This document shows, piece after piece, positions 35,337 to 45,109 of a DNA stretch of 64,000 nt. Source of the DNA: Duganella sp. 1224 (GTDB lineage: Bacteria > Pseudomonadota > Gammaproteobacteria > Burkholderiales > Burkholderiaceae_D). The stretch is taken from contig NZ_JACBYS010000003.1 of the NCBI RefSeq assembly GCF_013408245.1, positions 62,001-126,000 on the forward strand, written 5' to 3'. Made by a program: the position numbers and the translations under genes. Below the pieces are notes generated by a model. That model made no database searches and had not been told where the DNA came from. It saw nothing but the letters and a program-made list of their open reading frames with translations. Every line of letters starts with the position of its first letter. Within the stretch, counting starts at the first letter, position 1.

Positions 35337-37310
35337 TTATGGCGAAACGATAATTGCGAAAGCGGCACCGCCGTCACCAGAGGTCAGCGTGGCCGAAGAA
35401 TTGACGTTGCTGGACAAAGAAACGCCACCAGATGCGCCGCCGTAGATCACACTCCCGCTGATCAGCGTCATCCCGCTAGAGCTGGCGTAGCCAGTCACCC
35501 CACCGGTGCCGCCCAACATTACTGCGCCCCCGCTATTCGCATTGGTCCCGGGACTCGTGAACACCCCGCCACTACCGCCGCCTGCGCCTGGTGACTGGCT
35601 GGCAGAATTCGTGGCCGCATTCGTTCCCGCCCCCAACAATTGGAGCGGCACCGCAGCGAGAACGGACACAAAGTCGTCCAACACCGGAGCCGCTCCGATG
35701 GAGCTGGTCGCGTCTGCGGATGGTGCCAGTGCGCTGGCCCCAGCAGACGCGCTCGCGTCGCCGAACACGGTCACGTTGCCGCTCTTCCCGCCGATACCGG
35801 CGCCGCCCGAGGCCCCTTGTACGCCGCCGGTACCATTGGTGGACACCACGACATCGCCGCTTTTGTTGGCGACGCCTTTATATGGAACAGCTGCGCCGCC
35901 AGTTGCGGCATTCGCATTAACGGCGCCTGCAGTCAAAGTCACGGTAGCGGATCCGGAAGCGCTGCCAGGGAAATTGAAGTCGCCGCCCGATGCAGTCCCG
36001 CCGGCGGCGCCAGTTGCGACAGTCGAGTTTGTGGTACCGACCGCCGCATTACCTTTCTTTCCGCCGCCAGCAGTCAGGGATACCGAGCCGCCAATGAAGG
36101 TCGAGTCCGTTGCATCGTTGCCGTTCTTGGCGACGTTGCCCACCGTGGTATTCGTAACGCCGAGGCCTTTGGCGCCCAGCGCCAACGTGTAGGTATCGCC
36201 GGCTACCGCGAAGAAGGTCTTGATGACCATGCCCCCTGTGCTGCCGCCAGAAGCAGCAGCGCGCGCGCCGCTAGAGGCAATCGCGACCGCGCCCGAACCC
36301 GCAGCGCCGATCAGGATAATCGTGTACCACCCGGTGACCGGCGCGGTCCAGACGACGGACTGTTTCAATACCTGAATCACCCGCCCGGTAACTCCTTGAA
36401 ACGCGCCGTTGTTCCTCCGCACCGTGACCAGAAACTTCGACGCGGTGTCGGCTACGACATCCAGTTCGTCGCCGGGATTGATGACCGTCGAGCCGCCGTG
36501 GACATAGAAGTTTGCGCTGCTTACCACTGAAAACGTGCTTTCCGCTTTAAGCGTGCGCTTGGCGCCGGCCTGCGGCGCATTTGGTAAGCCGGTGATGTTT
36601 GCCGTCTGCGTGATCGGCACATAGTTGCCGCCGGCGTTCCAGATGTCGGGCGTCGCGCTGCTGGCCGGCGCCGTGCCCTTCAGCTCGTCCAGCGCGCCGG
36701 TGAGTTGGCCGCCGGCCGTGCCGCCAATAGGACCGCGCGCGCCGCCCGGTGCGATCGTCCAGTCATTGTAGGTGCCGGCCGGGCCTTCGGTCTGGGTGAT
36801 GGTCGCGGTCAGCGTGGTCCCGGCGTAAGACGCGACCGTGCCGAACATGCGCGCGGCCGGCGTTCCGGAGCTGACAAACTGCAGCAGTTCGCCGGCAGGG
36901 AACTGCTTCCCGGCCGGCACGGTGAATACCTTGGCGCCGTTGCCCAGCACGACGGCGCTGGAGCTGCTGGCGGTCAGACTGGTGGATGCGTTCGCGGCGG
37001 CCGTCGCACTGTCCGCTGCAGCCTGCGCAGCGGCGCCTGCATCTTGGGCAGCCTGCAGAGCGGCGCTCTTGCTGGATGCCGCTTGGCCGGCACTGGTTGC
37101 GGCCGCCTGGGCGTTTGCGTCGGCGGCGCCGGCCAGGGACTGAACAGCGAGCGCATTCGCATACACGTTGTCGCCGAGGGCGTTCATCTGGATGCCGAAC
37201 GGGCGCTGGGCGGCGGCAAACGCGTCGGCCTCGGCATCGAAGTTGTCCGGATCATCAATACTCGGCGCGACGGGTAGCACGTCGGCATGGACTGGTGCGG
37301 TGATCGCCAT
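35337..37310 (-). CDS. Tail fibre/receptor-binding-type protein
   Basis: About 657 residues. The N terminus (FAAAQRPFGIQMNALGDNVYANALAV) and the following Ala-rich helical stretch are typical of lambda-type tail fibre bases. A GARGPIGGTAGG collagen-like element lies near residue 195. The C-terminal half is glycine- and serine-rich with repeated GNA/GG motifs, like glycine-rich receptor-binding tips. It probably binds the host surface, perhaps the exopolysaccharide-coated envelope. It abuts the tail-tip gene. Confidence 0.78.
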   Translation of the reverse strand: MAITAPVHADVLPVAPSIDDPDNFDAEADAFAAAQRPFGIQMNALGDNVYANALAVQSLAGAADANAQAAATSAGQAASSKSAALQAAQDAGAAAQAAADSATAAANASTSLTASSSSAVVLGNGAKVFTVPAGKQFPAGELLQFVSSGTPAARMFGTVASYAGTTLTATITQTEGPAGTYNDWTIAPGGARGPIGGTAGGQLTGALDELKGTAPASSATPDIWNAGGNYVPITQTANITGLPNAPQAGAKRTLKAESTFSVVSSANFYVHGGSTVINPGDELDVVADTASKFLVTVRRNNGAFQGVTGRVIQVLKQSVVWTAPVTGWYTIILIGAAGSGAVAIASSGARAAASGGSTGGMVIKTFFAVAGDTYTLALGAKGLGVTNTTVGNVAKNGNDATDSTFIGGSVSLTAGGGKKGNAAVGTTNSTVATGAAGGTASGGDFNFPGSASGSATVTLTAGAVNANAATGGAAVPYKGVANKSGDVVVSTNGTGGVQGASGGAGIGGKSGNVTVFGDASASAGASALAPSADATSSIGAAPVLDDFVSVLAAVPLQLLGAGTNAATNSASQSPGAGGGSGGVFTSPGTNANSGGAVMLGGTGGVTGYASSSGMTLISGSVIYGGASGGVSLSSNVNSSATLTSGDGGAAFAIIVSP

Positions 37311-38374
37311 TACATTTCCTCCACTTGCAGCGTGATGACGCCGTAATTCAAACCTTTAAGGTTCAAGCTGAACTCCTTGTGAATACCGAAGATAAAAAGT
37401 GGCTCGAAATAGTCGAGTGTGAAATCGTCTAGCCCCGACCACACCGCCGGGCGGCCGTTGAGCTGCTCCCGCAATTCGAGGATCTGGCTAGTCAGGCTTT
37501 TGTCAAACCAGACCGTTAGGTCGACCTTGGGGACCGAGCGCTCGGGGTCGAGCTTGAGGTTCCCAAACTTGTCGCGCTCGACGTTGGAGAAATTCAGGTG
37601 ATCCGAAGTCGGCTCGTACTGCACATCACCGATGTACACCGCATTCCCGATAACAATTCCACCGACCGCGCGCCGCCCGGGACCTGGCTTTGCGACGGTG
37701 ATGGTGATCAAAGCATTCCGATACGGCGGCAGGTCGAAGTACTGGACACTAGTGCGGCTCTTGAACAGGCTAAAGAACCATTCCTTCCAGCTGCGGCTCT
37801 TGCGCTTACTGAGGTTGGCGGTGACAGAGTACTTCTGCACGCCGGCCACCGTTTGCGTGATCGTCACCGTACGGGCGTCCAATCCGATGACCGCGATAGA
37901 ATCCGCGCGGCCAGTTAGCTGGATGCTCTGCACGATATCCACCGGTGCCTCAGCCTGCGTGTTGCGCAAGTTGTCGAACGCGGCCCGCCTGTTTGTCGTG
38001 CCTGGCACCTGCAGCCAGGCGGTTCCGCCTGTCAGGGGTTGATTCGTATTCGCATCCGTGAGCTGAGACTCATACACCAGATGCGCCACTGGATCGATTA
38101 CCCGGTCGTGGAAAGCATAGGTGTGGGTGGAATCGTAGACAGCATACGTGGTGCCGATGTTCTGCCACCACGTCGGGCTGGTCGCTGGCGCGTGACCGGT
38201 GTTCGCCGCCTGCAGCGACTTCCAGACGGTGAGGATCCCGCCGACGGTGCCGGTGGCGACCGTGGCGCCGGCGGCGTATGTCGTGCCCATGACATGCATG
38301 GCTGGTGGGGTCTCCACCAAGGTGCTGCTCACCAGCATTGCATCGGTGATTTCGATGGGTGCTATCACTCGCAT
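37310..38374 (-). CDS. Phage tail-tip protein with carbohydrate-binding-like motif
   Basis: About 354 residues. Near residues 30-75 lies YAAGATVATGTVGGILTVW...NTGHAPATSPTWWQNIG, a pattern like the short chitin/cellulose-binding (CBM5/12-like) module common in phage tail proteins. A similar Y-x-FHDRVIDPVAHLVYES block follows. The C-terminal part (NFSNVERDKFGNLKLDPE, WFDKSLTSQILELREQL) is shared by uncharacterised phage tail proteins. Lies between the tape measure and fibre genes, so a tail-tip or baseplate role is likely. Confidence 0.65.
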   Translation of the reverse strand: MRVIAPIEITDAMLVSSTLVETPPAMHVMGTTYAAGATVATGTVGGILTVWKSLQAANTGHAPATSPTWWQNIGTTYAVYDSTHTYAFHDRVIDPVAHLVYESQLTDANTNQPLTGGTAWLQVPGTTNRRAAFDNLRNTQAEAPVDIVQSIQLTGRADSIAVIGLDARTVTITQTVAGVQKYSVTANLSKRKSRSWKEWFFSLFKSRTSVQYFDLPPYRNALITITVAKPGPGRRAVGGIVIGNAVYIGDVQYEPTSDHLNFSNVERDKFGNLKLDPERSVPKVDLTVWFDKSLTSQILELREQLNGRPAVWSGLDDFTLDYFEPLFIFGIHKEFSLNLKGLNYGVITLQVEEM

Positions 38375-41300
38375 TACGCAGGTTCCTTCGCAGTAATCAC
38401 CTTCACCGCGAAATAGTCGCCACGCCCCCCCACGCGCCGGACCACTTTCGCGACTTCACCGGTGCTGTCGGCAGTACTTGCTGCAGCGGCCCTCAGCTCG
38501 CGCACTTCGGCACGCAGCGCACGGATCTCCGCGACCAACTCAGCGTTGGCGGAACCGAGCATTGATCTCGTTTGGCTGGCGTTGAATATCCGCGATGGGC
38601 CAGTTGCCTCCAGCTCTGGTCCGTTTTCACCGACAAGGCGCAGGCCGCCCATGTGATCCCCGCCAGCAGCAAATCCGGGCGGATGGAGTCTTTTGTACTC
38701 ATCGCTGCCCAAGAATCCCTGCTTGACCTGCTCCCAGGACATCCCGCCCTTGACCGCAGCTTCCCAAGCGTCCACGCCCGCCGCGTCACCGGTGCGTCCT
38801 AGTAAAGATTTATAGAGCGCCTGGATCTTCGCCTCGTCGGAGTTTTTGATTGCCCCCGCCACATCGACTCCCTTGGTGGCCTGCTGCTGCCAGAAGTCCA
38901 ACTCCGAGCTGGTCGCAGTTCGGCCAAGATAGTCTTGATATGCAACAGCGGTCTGCTGGAGCGCTGCGGATCCAGGATTGGCCATCGCCTTCGAAATCGA
39001 TGCGGCGAGTTCAGCCAACGCCTGCGGCAATGACACCAAGGCCGTCGAGACGCCGTTGAGTAAGTCGACTTGATTTTTCGATGTAGCCAGGATGCCGTCC
39101 AGACGCGCGAGATCCGCCTTGTGTGCTTCGTCGAGCGCTGTTTTCTGCGATTGCAACGATTTCAGCATCAACTGATCGGTGGAGAGCTGCGTGTCCGTGT
39201 AGCCCGCCAAACCAGCCACGGTGTTCTTCGTAAGATACAGATCACGCTGATAGTCGAGATACGACGAGAACTGGCCGGATGCATCTTTACCCACGGTCGC
39301 CAACGCGTTCTTGAGAACATCCGCGTCCGGCAGCGGTCCACCCGCCTTAGCGATCGCCAAAGCTGCCTGCAGCTGAGCTTGAGCCTGTTCACGTTCAGCT
39401 TTTTCCTGGCCGGGAACCGCCATTGAATCGAGGGTGGAGTGCAAAGCCTGCGACAAGTTTTGCAAGTTGCTGACAGCGCCCGTCACCTTGTCGATACCAG
39501 CTTGCAGGCCATCAGTCGCCGCCTGATACACGGTATCTAGATGATCCCGCTCCTGCGCGACGACAGCCTGCAGGGTGCTGTATGCCTGGTTTGTGTTATC
39601 GAGCAAATCCTTTACGGCATCCTTCGCCGCCTGCGCAGCGGCGACCTGGTCGTAAAGCGCACGGTTATGCCCATCGATCGCGTTGCGCGCCTTCTCCGCG
39701 AGCTGCGCCTGCGTCATGGTCAATTCGTCCAGTTTATCCTGGAGGTCGGCGCGCTCACGCGCCACGTCCGCTGCTGTTTTTTCACTGGCGTGCACTTGGG
39801 CAAAGGCATCCTGCAGGTTCATGAGGCCCGCATACAGCTTCTGTCCGCTTTCGCTGCTCAAGTCCAGCCCCATCACCAGGCTCTTGAACTCGTCCTTCGT
39901 CTTGGGGATGGCAGAAAGACCCAGGGCGGCAAGCTGGGCGTCCAGCTGCTTGGACACCGGCCCCAGGCGCTCGGCATCGCTGAGGTAGTTCTGGGCGAAC
40001 GAGCTGGCCGCCGCCGTGAAGTTGGACAAGCCTCCCGACAGCAGGATGATCTGCGCGCGCATTGCCTCGCCGGCCAGGCCGGCGGCGCCGAACGCGGTCG
40101 AGACGTCCTTGCCAAGCAGCTGGACGACCTGGTTGGTGGCGGCAAATTCGCTGGTGATGCGCGTCAGCGCCGCGCTGGTCGCCTCGGTTGGCGTCTTCAG
40201 AGCGGCGATCTGCTGCAGCGTGACCTTGGCGCCGAACACGGCCTCGCCGGAGTCGTTCAATGCCGAACGATACGCCAGCAAGCTTTCGACTTCGGTGGCC
40301 AGCTCGGCCGACGTCCCCTGGAAGTTCTGCTCCAGCTTCGACAAGCCAGGCTCGATACCTTCCAGGATGTTCATGATCCGGTCGTTGAACACCTGAGCCA
40401 GCGCCTTGCCAGCGTCAGCGGAGTCTATCTGTCCTTCCGCGCCGACGTGCGCCGTGTCGGTCTTGCCGGTAAGGTAGCTGGTCACGCTGGCTTTTTCAGC
40501 CGTGGTCAGATATTTTGCCAGCGCATCGTCGGCCAGGCCGACCGTCTTGACGAAGTCCTGCACGGCTTTCGACTCGGCCGGCGCCCAGAAGGTGCTGGTG
40601 ACGCCGAAAGTGCCGAAGGCAGAGTTCGTGCTCGCGCCGGCGATATAGGAATCGGACTTGCCTTCGTTGCCACGCTCGTTGATCGAGATGTTGCCGGCCT
40701 TGTTGTTGCTGCCGAAGGTCAAGCGGGTATCGGATTCCGGCCCATCGCTGAACAGCGCATCGAACGCCTTGTAGGCCACGGCGGCGCCGGCAATCCACGG
40801 CACGGCGGTACTGAGCGCCGATGCCAATGCCGTGCCGGCGCTGGCGGCTGCCGACATCGCCGGGATGGTCTCGCCGGCCAGCGTGGCGGCGATCTGCTCG
40901 GCGGCCGCCGAGCCGGAGAAGCCGGCGCCGAAGTCCGCCAGCGCGGACGAACCCGCCCAGCTGCCGATTGCACTGATGCCGCCGCCGAGGGTATTGGTGA
41001 GGCCTGCCGTGGCGAGGTTGTAGGCCGAGGAGATGCTGGAAGCGCCGCTGAGCAGATTGCCCGCGCCACCCGCGCTGGCTGCGGCACCCGCAGCGTTGCC
41101 GGCGCCGGCCAGCGCGCTGTACCCGCTCACCTGCGCGCCGATGTTCATGATCCACTGCTTGGCCGTCATCTGGTACAGCAGCTCCAGCAAGCCGTTCTTG
41201 AGGGTGCTGTAAAGCCGGTCGAAGGCGCCCTTGCCGTTCTGCTCGATGCTCAGGAAGGTGTCGTGCGCGGTGTGCTCGATACCCTCCCAGATGTTCTTCT

Positions 41301-43236
41301 GCCGCTCGAAGTCGAGGGTGCGCGCCACGCCGTCGGCTTGCGCGGTGGTCAGTTCGCGCAGGGCCTTGGCGCTATCTCGCATTTTTTCGGCCAAGGCTTC
41401 CCAGCCGAGGATGGTGTCCGCGATGGCGGCGTCGGATTCCAGCCGACGCGCGCGCTCCTCCACCAGCGCAGCCGAATAGGCCGCGACCTGCTGCTTGCCC
41501 ATGCCGATGACGGCATTGGCATCCTTTTGTTTCTTGATCTGCTCGTTGATGCCGCGCAGATCCTCATCCCGTTTGTCGAGCTTGTCGGCGATGACGCCCA
41601 GCGCGGCGCGCTCCGCATTGACGTCCAGGTTAAACAGCTGCTGCTCCAGCTGGATTTTACGAGAGATCGATTTTTCATCAAGCTCATTGATCTGTCCACG
41701 CAGGCCCGCCTGGTCGCGCTCGGAATTCGCTTTCTGCGCCGTCAGCTTCAGCTCCTGCTCCAGACGGGCGCGCTCGCGCGCGAACTGCGCCTGGTCCAGC
41801 GCCTCAACCGCCTGCGCGTACTGTTGCTGGGCCTGGAAGCTATTGTCCAGGCCGGCCTCGCGCGCGGCCACCAGCGCCGACATCGATCGGGCCGCTACGG
41901 TATCCTCCACGACGCCGCGGCGCTTGATGGCCTCGATCTGGCCATCGATGCCGGCGTTGAAAATGTCGCTGTACTGCTTGCGGATCGCCGCCTCGCGCTG
42001 GGCGATTTCCGCATCGGAGACGCCGGCCTCGAGCCCCCGTTTCCGACTCGCCGCGATATCTCGTTCCAGCTGCTCACGCCGGGTGAGAAATTTCTCGCCT
42101 TCTTTATCCCAGGCAATACCGGCTTCTTGTAACTGGATGCGGCCGGCATCGATAGCGGCGATGCGCTCTTTCCTGTCCTTCTCGGCATTCAGGGCGTCAA
42201 CGCGCGCCTGAGCCTTGTCAAGATCTGCCTTGCCGTCCGCACCCGCACCAATGAACGTCAGTCGCTTGCGCTTGGCCTCCTCCAACGCGGCATTGGCCTT
42301 TTCCAGCTTCTGCTCGAAGGTGTCCTCGCGACCGATGTCGAGCATCCAATCCCAGGCCTTGTGGGCGGCGCTGCCCAAAGCATTCCAGCCACGCGTGAGG
42401 TAGCCAAGGGAGGCGTCCACATCCTTGGCGCGCTGGGTGATGGCGTCGGCATACGCCGACTGCGCAACGCGCCCGGCATCGTCAGCGCGCCCCTGATCCT
42501 GCAGCGCCTTGATCTGCTGGTAGGTCGCCAGCGTCAGGTAGTGATATTTTTCGGTCAGCTTTTCGCTGGCCTCCAACGGCGACTTGGCCAGATCGGCGAA
42601 CGTGGACACCGTGTCGGCCACCTTGATGCCGATCTCTTTATTAGCCAGCACCGTGGCGGTGGCTAGCTGCTGTAGGTTTTCTTTACCGACGCGGCCCGTC
42701 TGCACCAGTTGGTTCAGCGCATCAGCCGCATGCGATTTCGTGTCCTCCGCTGCCTTGGCGGTGGCCGCCGACATGCCGATCAGCTCACTGGTCGTGGCGC
42801 CGACGGCGTTGCCCGTAAGGGCTAGCGACTTGCGGAATTCCTCGCTTTCCTGACTGCCCTTGTAAAAGGCGACAGCCAGTACAGTACCGGCCGCGGCGGC
42901 GACCGTGAAAGGATTGACGAGGCCGGTGACATATGAGGCGACGCCGCGCAGCGCGTTGCCGACGTTGCCGAACTGGCCGACGATCTGGCCGCCCTGCTGC
43001 AGGAGTACCGTCAGCGGCGCCTGGCCGCCTTGCAGGCTGACGACCACGTCAGTGATCTGCGCCGGCAGGCCGGCCATCGCGGCGCGGAGCTGGCCGGCCG
43101 ATACACCGGCACGGTTCAGCTGCTCACCGGCTTGGGCGATCTGCTGGATGCTGCCGGTCGCGGAGCTGCGTAGGCGGTTGAACTCAAGGACCGCCTGATC
43201 CGCATCCGCAGTGATGACTACCCTTGTTTCAGCCAT
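38374..43236 (-). CDS. Tail length tape measure protein with C-terminal DUF4214 repeats
   Basis: Long protein of 1620 residues. N terminus as in lambda-type tape measures (VVITADADQAVLEFNRLRSSA, then AMAGLPAQITDVVVSLQGGQAPLTVLLQQGGQIVGQFG), followed by long helical, coiled-coil-rich regions and hydrophobic Ala/Gly stretches near residues 700-830. At about 1434-1515 lie two DUF4214-like units (YLGRTATSSELDFWQQ and LYKSLLGRTGDAAGVDAWEAAV...FLGSDEY), then a GGDHMGGLRLVGENGPEL tape-measure end motif. It sets tail length and may pass through the cell envelope. Tail length should be about 240 nm if the usual 1.5 Angstrom per residue holds. Confidence 0.9.
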   Translation of the reverse strand: MAETRVVITADADQAVLEFNRLRSSATGSIQQIAQAGEQLNRAGVSAGQLRAAMAGLPAQITDVVVSLQGGQAPLTVLLQQGGQIVGQFGNVGNALRGVASYVTGLVNPFTVAAAAGTVLAVAFYKGSQESEEFRKSLALTGNAVGATTSELIGMSAATAKAAEDTKSHAADALNQLVQTGRVGKENLQQLATATVLANKEIGIKVADTVSTFADLAKSPLEASEKLTEKYHYLTLATYQQIKALQDQGRADDAGRVAQSAYADAITQRAKDVDASLGYLTRGWNALGSAAHKAWDWMLDIGREDTFEQKLEKANAALEEAKRKRLTFIGAGADGKADLDKAQARVDALNAEKDRKERIAAIDAGRIQLQEAGIAWDKEGEKFLTRREQLERDIAASRKRGLEAGVSDAEIAQREAAIRKQYSDIFNAGIDGQIEAIKRRGVVEDTVAARSMSALVAAREAGLDNSFQAQQQYAQAVEALDQAQFARERARLEQELKLTAQKANSERDQAGLRGQINELDEKSISRKIQLEQQLFNLDVNAERAALGVIADKLDKRDEDLRGINEQIKKQKDANAVIGMGKQQVAAYSAALVEERARRLESDAAIADTILGWEALAEKMRDSAKALRELTTAQADGVARTLDFERQKNIWEGIEHTAHDTFLSIEQNGKGAFDRLYSTLKNGLLELLYQMTAKQWIMNIGAQVSGYSALAGAGNAAGAAASAGGAGNLLSGASSISSAYNLATAGLTNTLGGGISAIGSWAGSSALADFGAGFSGSAAAEQIAATLAGETIPAMSAAASAGTALASALSTAVPWIAGAAVAYKAFDALFSDGPESDTRLTFGSNNKAGNISINERGNEGKSDSYIAGASTNSAFGTFGVTSTFWAPAESKAVQDFVKTVGLADDALAKYLTTAEKASVTSYLTGKTDTAHVGAEGQIDSADAGKALAQVFNDRIMNILEGIEPGLSKLEQNFQGTSAELATEVESLLAYRSALNDSGEAVFGAKVTLQQIAALKTPTEATSAALTRITSEFAATNQVVQLLGKDVSTAFGAAGLAGEAMRAQIILLSGGLSNFTAAASSFAQNYLSDAERLGPVSKQLDAQLAALGLSAIPKTKDEFKSLVMGLDLSSESGQKLYAGLMNLQDAFAQVHASEKTAADVARERADLQDKLDELTMTQAQLAEKARNAIDGHNRALYDQVAAAQAAKDAVKDLLDNTNQAYSTLQAVVAQERDHLDTVYQAATDGLQAGIDKVTGAVSNLQNLSQALHSTLDSMAVPGQEKAEREQAQAQLQAALAIAKAGGPLPDADVLKNALATVGKDASGQFSSYLDYQRDLYLTKNTVAGLAGYTDTQLSTDQLMLKSLQSQKTALDEAHKADLARLDGILATSKNQVDLLNGVSTALVSLPQALAELAASISKAMANPGSAALQQTAVAYQDYLGRTATSSELDFWQQQATKGVDVAGAIKNSDEAKIQALYKSLLGRTGDAAGVDAWEAAVKGGMSWEQVKQGFLGSDEYKRLHPPGFAAGGDHMGGLRLVGENGPELEATGPSRIFNASQTRSMLGSANAELVAEIRALRAEVRELRAAAASTADSTGEVAKVVRRVGGRGDYFAVKVITAKEPA

Positions 43237-43645
43237 TGCGCTTTTCGCTCCACGCTTTCAACGTCGCTTCTTCCATAGCTTGTATTTTGTTAAACATGTT
43301 CAGCTCTTCGCTGCGCTTGATGCGGTGCTTACGCATCACCACCTCGACACCGGGATAGTTCAGTCCCGTCGGCTCGCCGTTGTCTGTATTCCATTGCGTC
43401 AGCACCTTGCAGAACAGGTTCCATGCGGGCACGTTTTCGGGCCAGAGGTGGAATTCCTGAGGCTCCAACGCCGCACGATCATCGGTGACGATGTACAAGC
43501 CAAACATCGCCGCTACCTCGTCGAGCTTTCTGACCGCGACGCGCTCCTCTTTACCATCCCAGAGCTGCCCCAACGCGGCCAGGCGCGCGAGCTGCGCTAG
43601 TTTTTTTCCGCTACGCTCTGCTCGGCCAGGTACTTGGAGTAGCAC
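43229..43645 (-). CDS. DUF1799-like tail assembly protein, made as a frameshift fusion (gpT-like)
   Basis: DUF1799-like frame with WPENVPAWNLFCKVLTQWNTDNGEPTGLNYPGVEVVM. The open frame can be read from a GTG at 43645 but that codon has no ribosome site and lies inside the upstream gene. The frame is instead reached by a -1 slip at A-AAA-AAC (43606-43600) near the end of the upstream gene, giving a fusion of about 237 residues, as in lambda G/GT. The product would chaperone the tape measure encoded next. Confidence 0.82.
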   Translation of the reverse strand: MLLQVPGRAERSGKKLAQLARLAALGQLWDGKEERVAVRKLDEVAAMFGLYIVTDDRAALEPQEFHLWPENVPAWNLFCKVLTQWNTDNGEPTGLNYPGVEVVMRKHRIKRSEELNMFNKIQAMEEATLKAWSEKRNG

Positions 43646-43941
43646 AGCACCGCCATACCGGAGATATCCAGCAGCGCACCCAGCATGTCCGGATCGAACG
43701 GCGCCGGCGTGTCATCCTCCAGCAGCACCAGCTTCTGGCCGCGCACGTCGGTGATGATGTCCTGCAGAATGTCCTTCATCGGCTTGCCGTTGTTGGCGGT
43801 AACTTCGCTCGACGACTGGCGCTTGGCGGTAAACTCGAACTTGAAGGCCACTGGCTCGCCCTGCTCGTTCTTCAGCTGGCCTTTGACCTCGACCACGACC
43901 AGGTTGCTGACGGCGATCTTGTATTTTTTGTTGCTCGACAT
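43597..43941 (-). CDS. Tail assembly chaperone (gpG-like)
   Basis: About 114 residues, with a beta-rich N-terminal half (KIAVSNLVVVEVKGQLKNEQGEPVAFKFEFTAKR) and acidic C-terminal half. The position between tail tube and tape measure genes, and the overlap with a -1 frame behind a slippery heptamer, identify it as the G component of the G/GT pair. The unshifted product stops at a TAG directly after the slip site. Confidence 0.82.
   Translation of the reverse strand: MSSNKKYKIAVSNLVVVEVKGQLKNEQGEPVAFKFEFTAKRQSSSEVTANNGKPMKDILQDIITDVRGQKLVLLEDDTPAPFDPDMLGALLDISGMAVLCYSKYLAEQSVAEKN
43600..43606 (-). promoter_or_regulatory. -1 ribosomal frameshift site A AAA AAC
   Basis: Minus strand reads GAA-AAA-AAC-TAG in the zero frame. 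The heptamer A-AAA-AAC allows both tRNAs to re-pair after a -1 slip, after which reading continues CTA-GCG-CAG in the DUF1799 frame. The zero-frame TAG comes immediately after. Confidence 0.85.
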
Positions 43942-43972
43942 GGTGTTTCCTTATGGTTTGGCTTGCGCCGGT

Positions 43973-44941
43973 TTAGAAAAAGACGATGCGCAACTCGTCG
44001 TTACCCAGCTTCGGGTTGACGCGCAATTTGACGCCGATCATGCGCATACCGTTTTTTTCCTCTTTCGAGGGGTCGGTACGCTGCACCGAGGGCATGAAGA
44101 TCAACACACGGTCGCCGACGACCGTGCCGTGCGCGAAGCCCAGGCTGGTCAGGGTCGTGGCTTTGACTGCAGTCAGCAGCGCCACTTCGTCCACCGCAGT
44201 CAGATCCATCTTCATGTCGGCCGTGACCTTGCGCTCGGTGATCGGCACGGTTTCGCCGCCCAGCAGCGCATTGAATGGCGCGGAGATGCCGCTGTCGATA
44301 TTGATGCCTTCGCTGGGAAACGCGGTACCACCGACGAGCGCCGGCGCGCCCGTGATCGAGTGCGTGCAGCCAAAGGTCAAGTCACCGCTGTTCGCGTCGA
44401 CGATAGTCTGTGGAATGCGCCATGCGTCCAGCGTGACGGTCGGCAGCGGGGCTGCGGTATCACCGCCGTCCAGGCCGGTGAAGCTGAAGCTCAGCTTTGG
44501 AATTTCGCCCACCTGGGCGCTTACCTTGAAGCTACCGCGGGCGCCCAGCAGCTTGTGCAGCACGCCGTCGTCGTAGTAGTAGACGGTCAGCGACTCGTAG
44601 CCACCGGAAACCGGGGTGTAGTCGACGCGTACGCTGGCGGTGATGGTTTCGGCAAAGCCGCAGGCGCGCAGCAGCGGGCCCAGGGCCGGCGCCGTGCCCG
44701 CAGTACCGGAACCGACCAGCTCGACATCAAATTCGAGCTGCTTGTAGCGGGTGCCGACCAGCGACTCCGAGTTGCCCAGGTACGGCCGCATCACGTTGCG
44801 GTCCGCGTTCTGCGCCACCAGCGGCGTGACTTTTTGATTGCTGATCAGCAAAGCATTTTGCGCGCCAGCGGGAGCGGCGTCCTGGCCGTAAGTGGTTTCC
44901 AGCTTCGCCAGGATGGCGGTGTTATTGACGAGACGGCTCAT
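43973..44941 (-). CDS. Phage tail tube protein
   Basis: About 322 residues, beta-rich, with the N terminus typical of a family of siphophage tail tube proteins: TAILAKLETTYGQDAAPAGAQNALLISN, then LGPLLRACGFAET and VDYTPVSGGYESLTVYYYDDG. It forms the tail tube around the tape measure. Located between tail terminator and G/GT genes as expected. Confidence 0.85.
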   Translation of the reverse strand: MSRLVNNTAILAKLETTYGQDAAPAGAQNALLISNQKVTPLVAQNADRNVMRPYLGNSESLVGTRYKQLEFDVELVGSGTAGTAPALGPLLRACGFAETITASVRVDYTPVSGGYESLTVYYYDDGVLHKLLGARGSFKVSAQVGEIPKLSFSFTGLDGGDTAAPLPTVTLDAWRIPQTIVDANSGDLTFGCTHSITGAPALVGGTAFPSEGINIDSGISAPFNALLGGETVPITERKVTADMKMDLTAVDEVALLTAVKATTLTSLGFAHGTVVGDRVLIFMPSVQRTDPSKEEKNGMRMIGVKLRVNPKLGNDELRIVFF

Positions 44942-44944
44942 GGA

Positions 44945-45109
44945 TTACTCCTCGGTGGATTGTTTCTTTGGCGCCGGCTTCGGCGGCTCCACCAGCAGCT
45001 CCAGCGCGCCAGTGTCCGGATCCCGGGCGTAGCTACCGCCGCGTGCCGGGTTAGCCGGTACTGGAGCGGGCTTTGCGACTTCGTCGCTTTCTTCCGTCGT
45101 GAAGCTCAT
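44945..45109 (-). CDS. Small acidic/proline-rich protein (54 aa)
   Basis: Short gene starting in a 4-bp ATGA overlap with the tail terminator-like gene and ending 3 bp before the tail tube start. The protein MSFTTEESDEVAKPAPVP... is Pro/Glu/Lys-rich and probably unfolded, with GGSYARDPDTGALEL in the middle. Similar short low-complexity proteins sit ahead of tail tube genes in related phages; no function known. Confidence 0.65.
   Translation of the reverse strand: MSFTTEESDEVAKPAPVPANPARGGSYARDPDTGALELLVEPPKPAPKKQSTEE

Noticed and set aside
39541..42132. An 863-codon plus-strand frame inside the tape measure gene
   Set aside because: Shadow of the tape measure gene, Arg/Gly/Leu-rich with no ribosome site or family match.
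43643..43645. GTG at 43645 as a real start for the DUF1799-like protein
   Set aside because: No ribosome site and it lies within the upstream gene; the slippery heptamer explains expression better.
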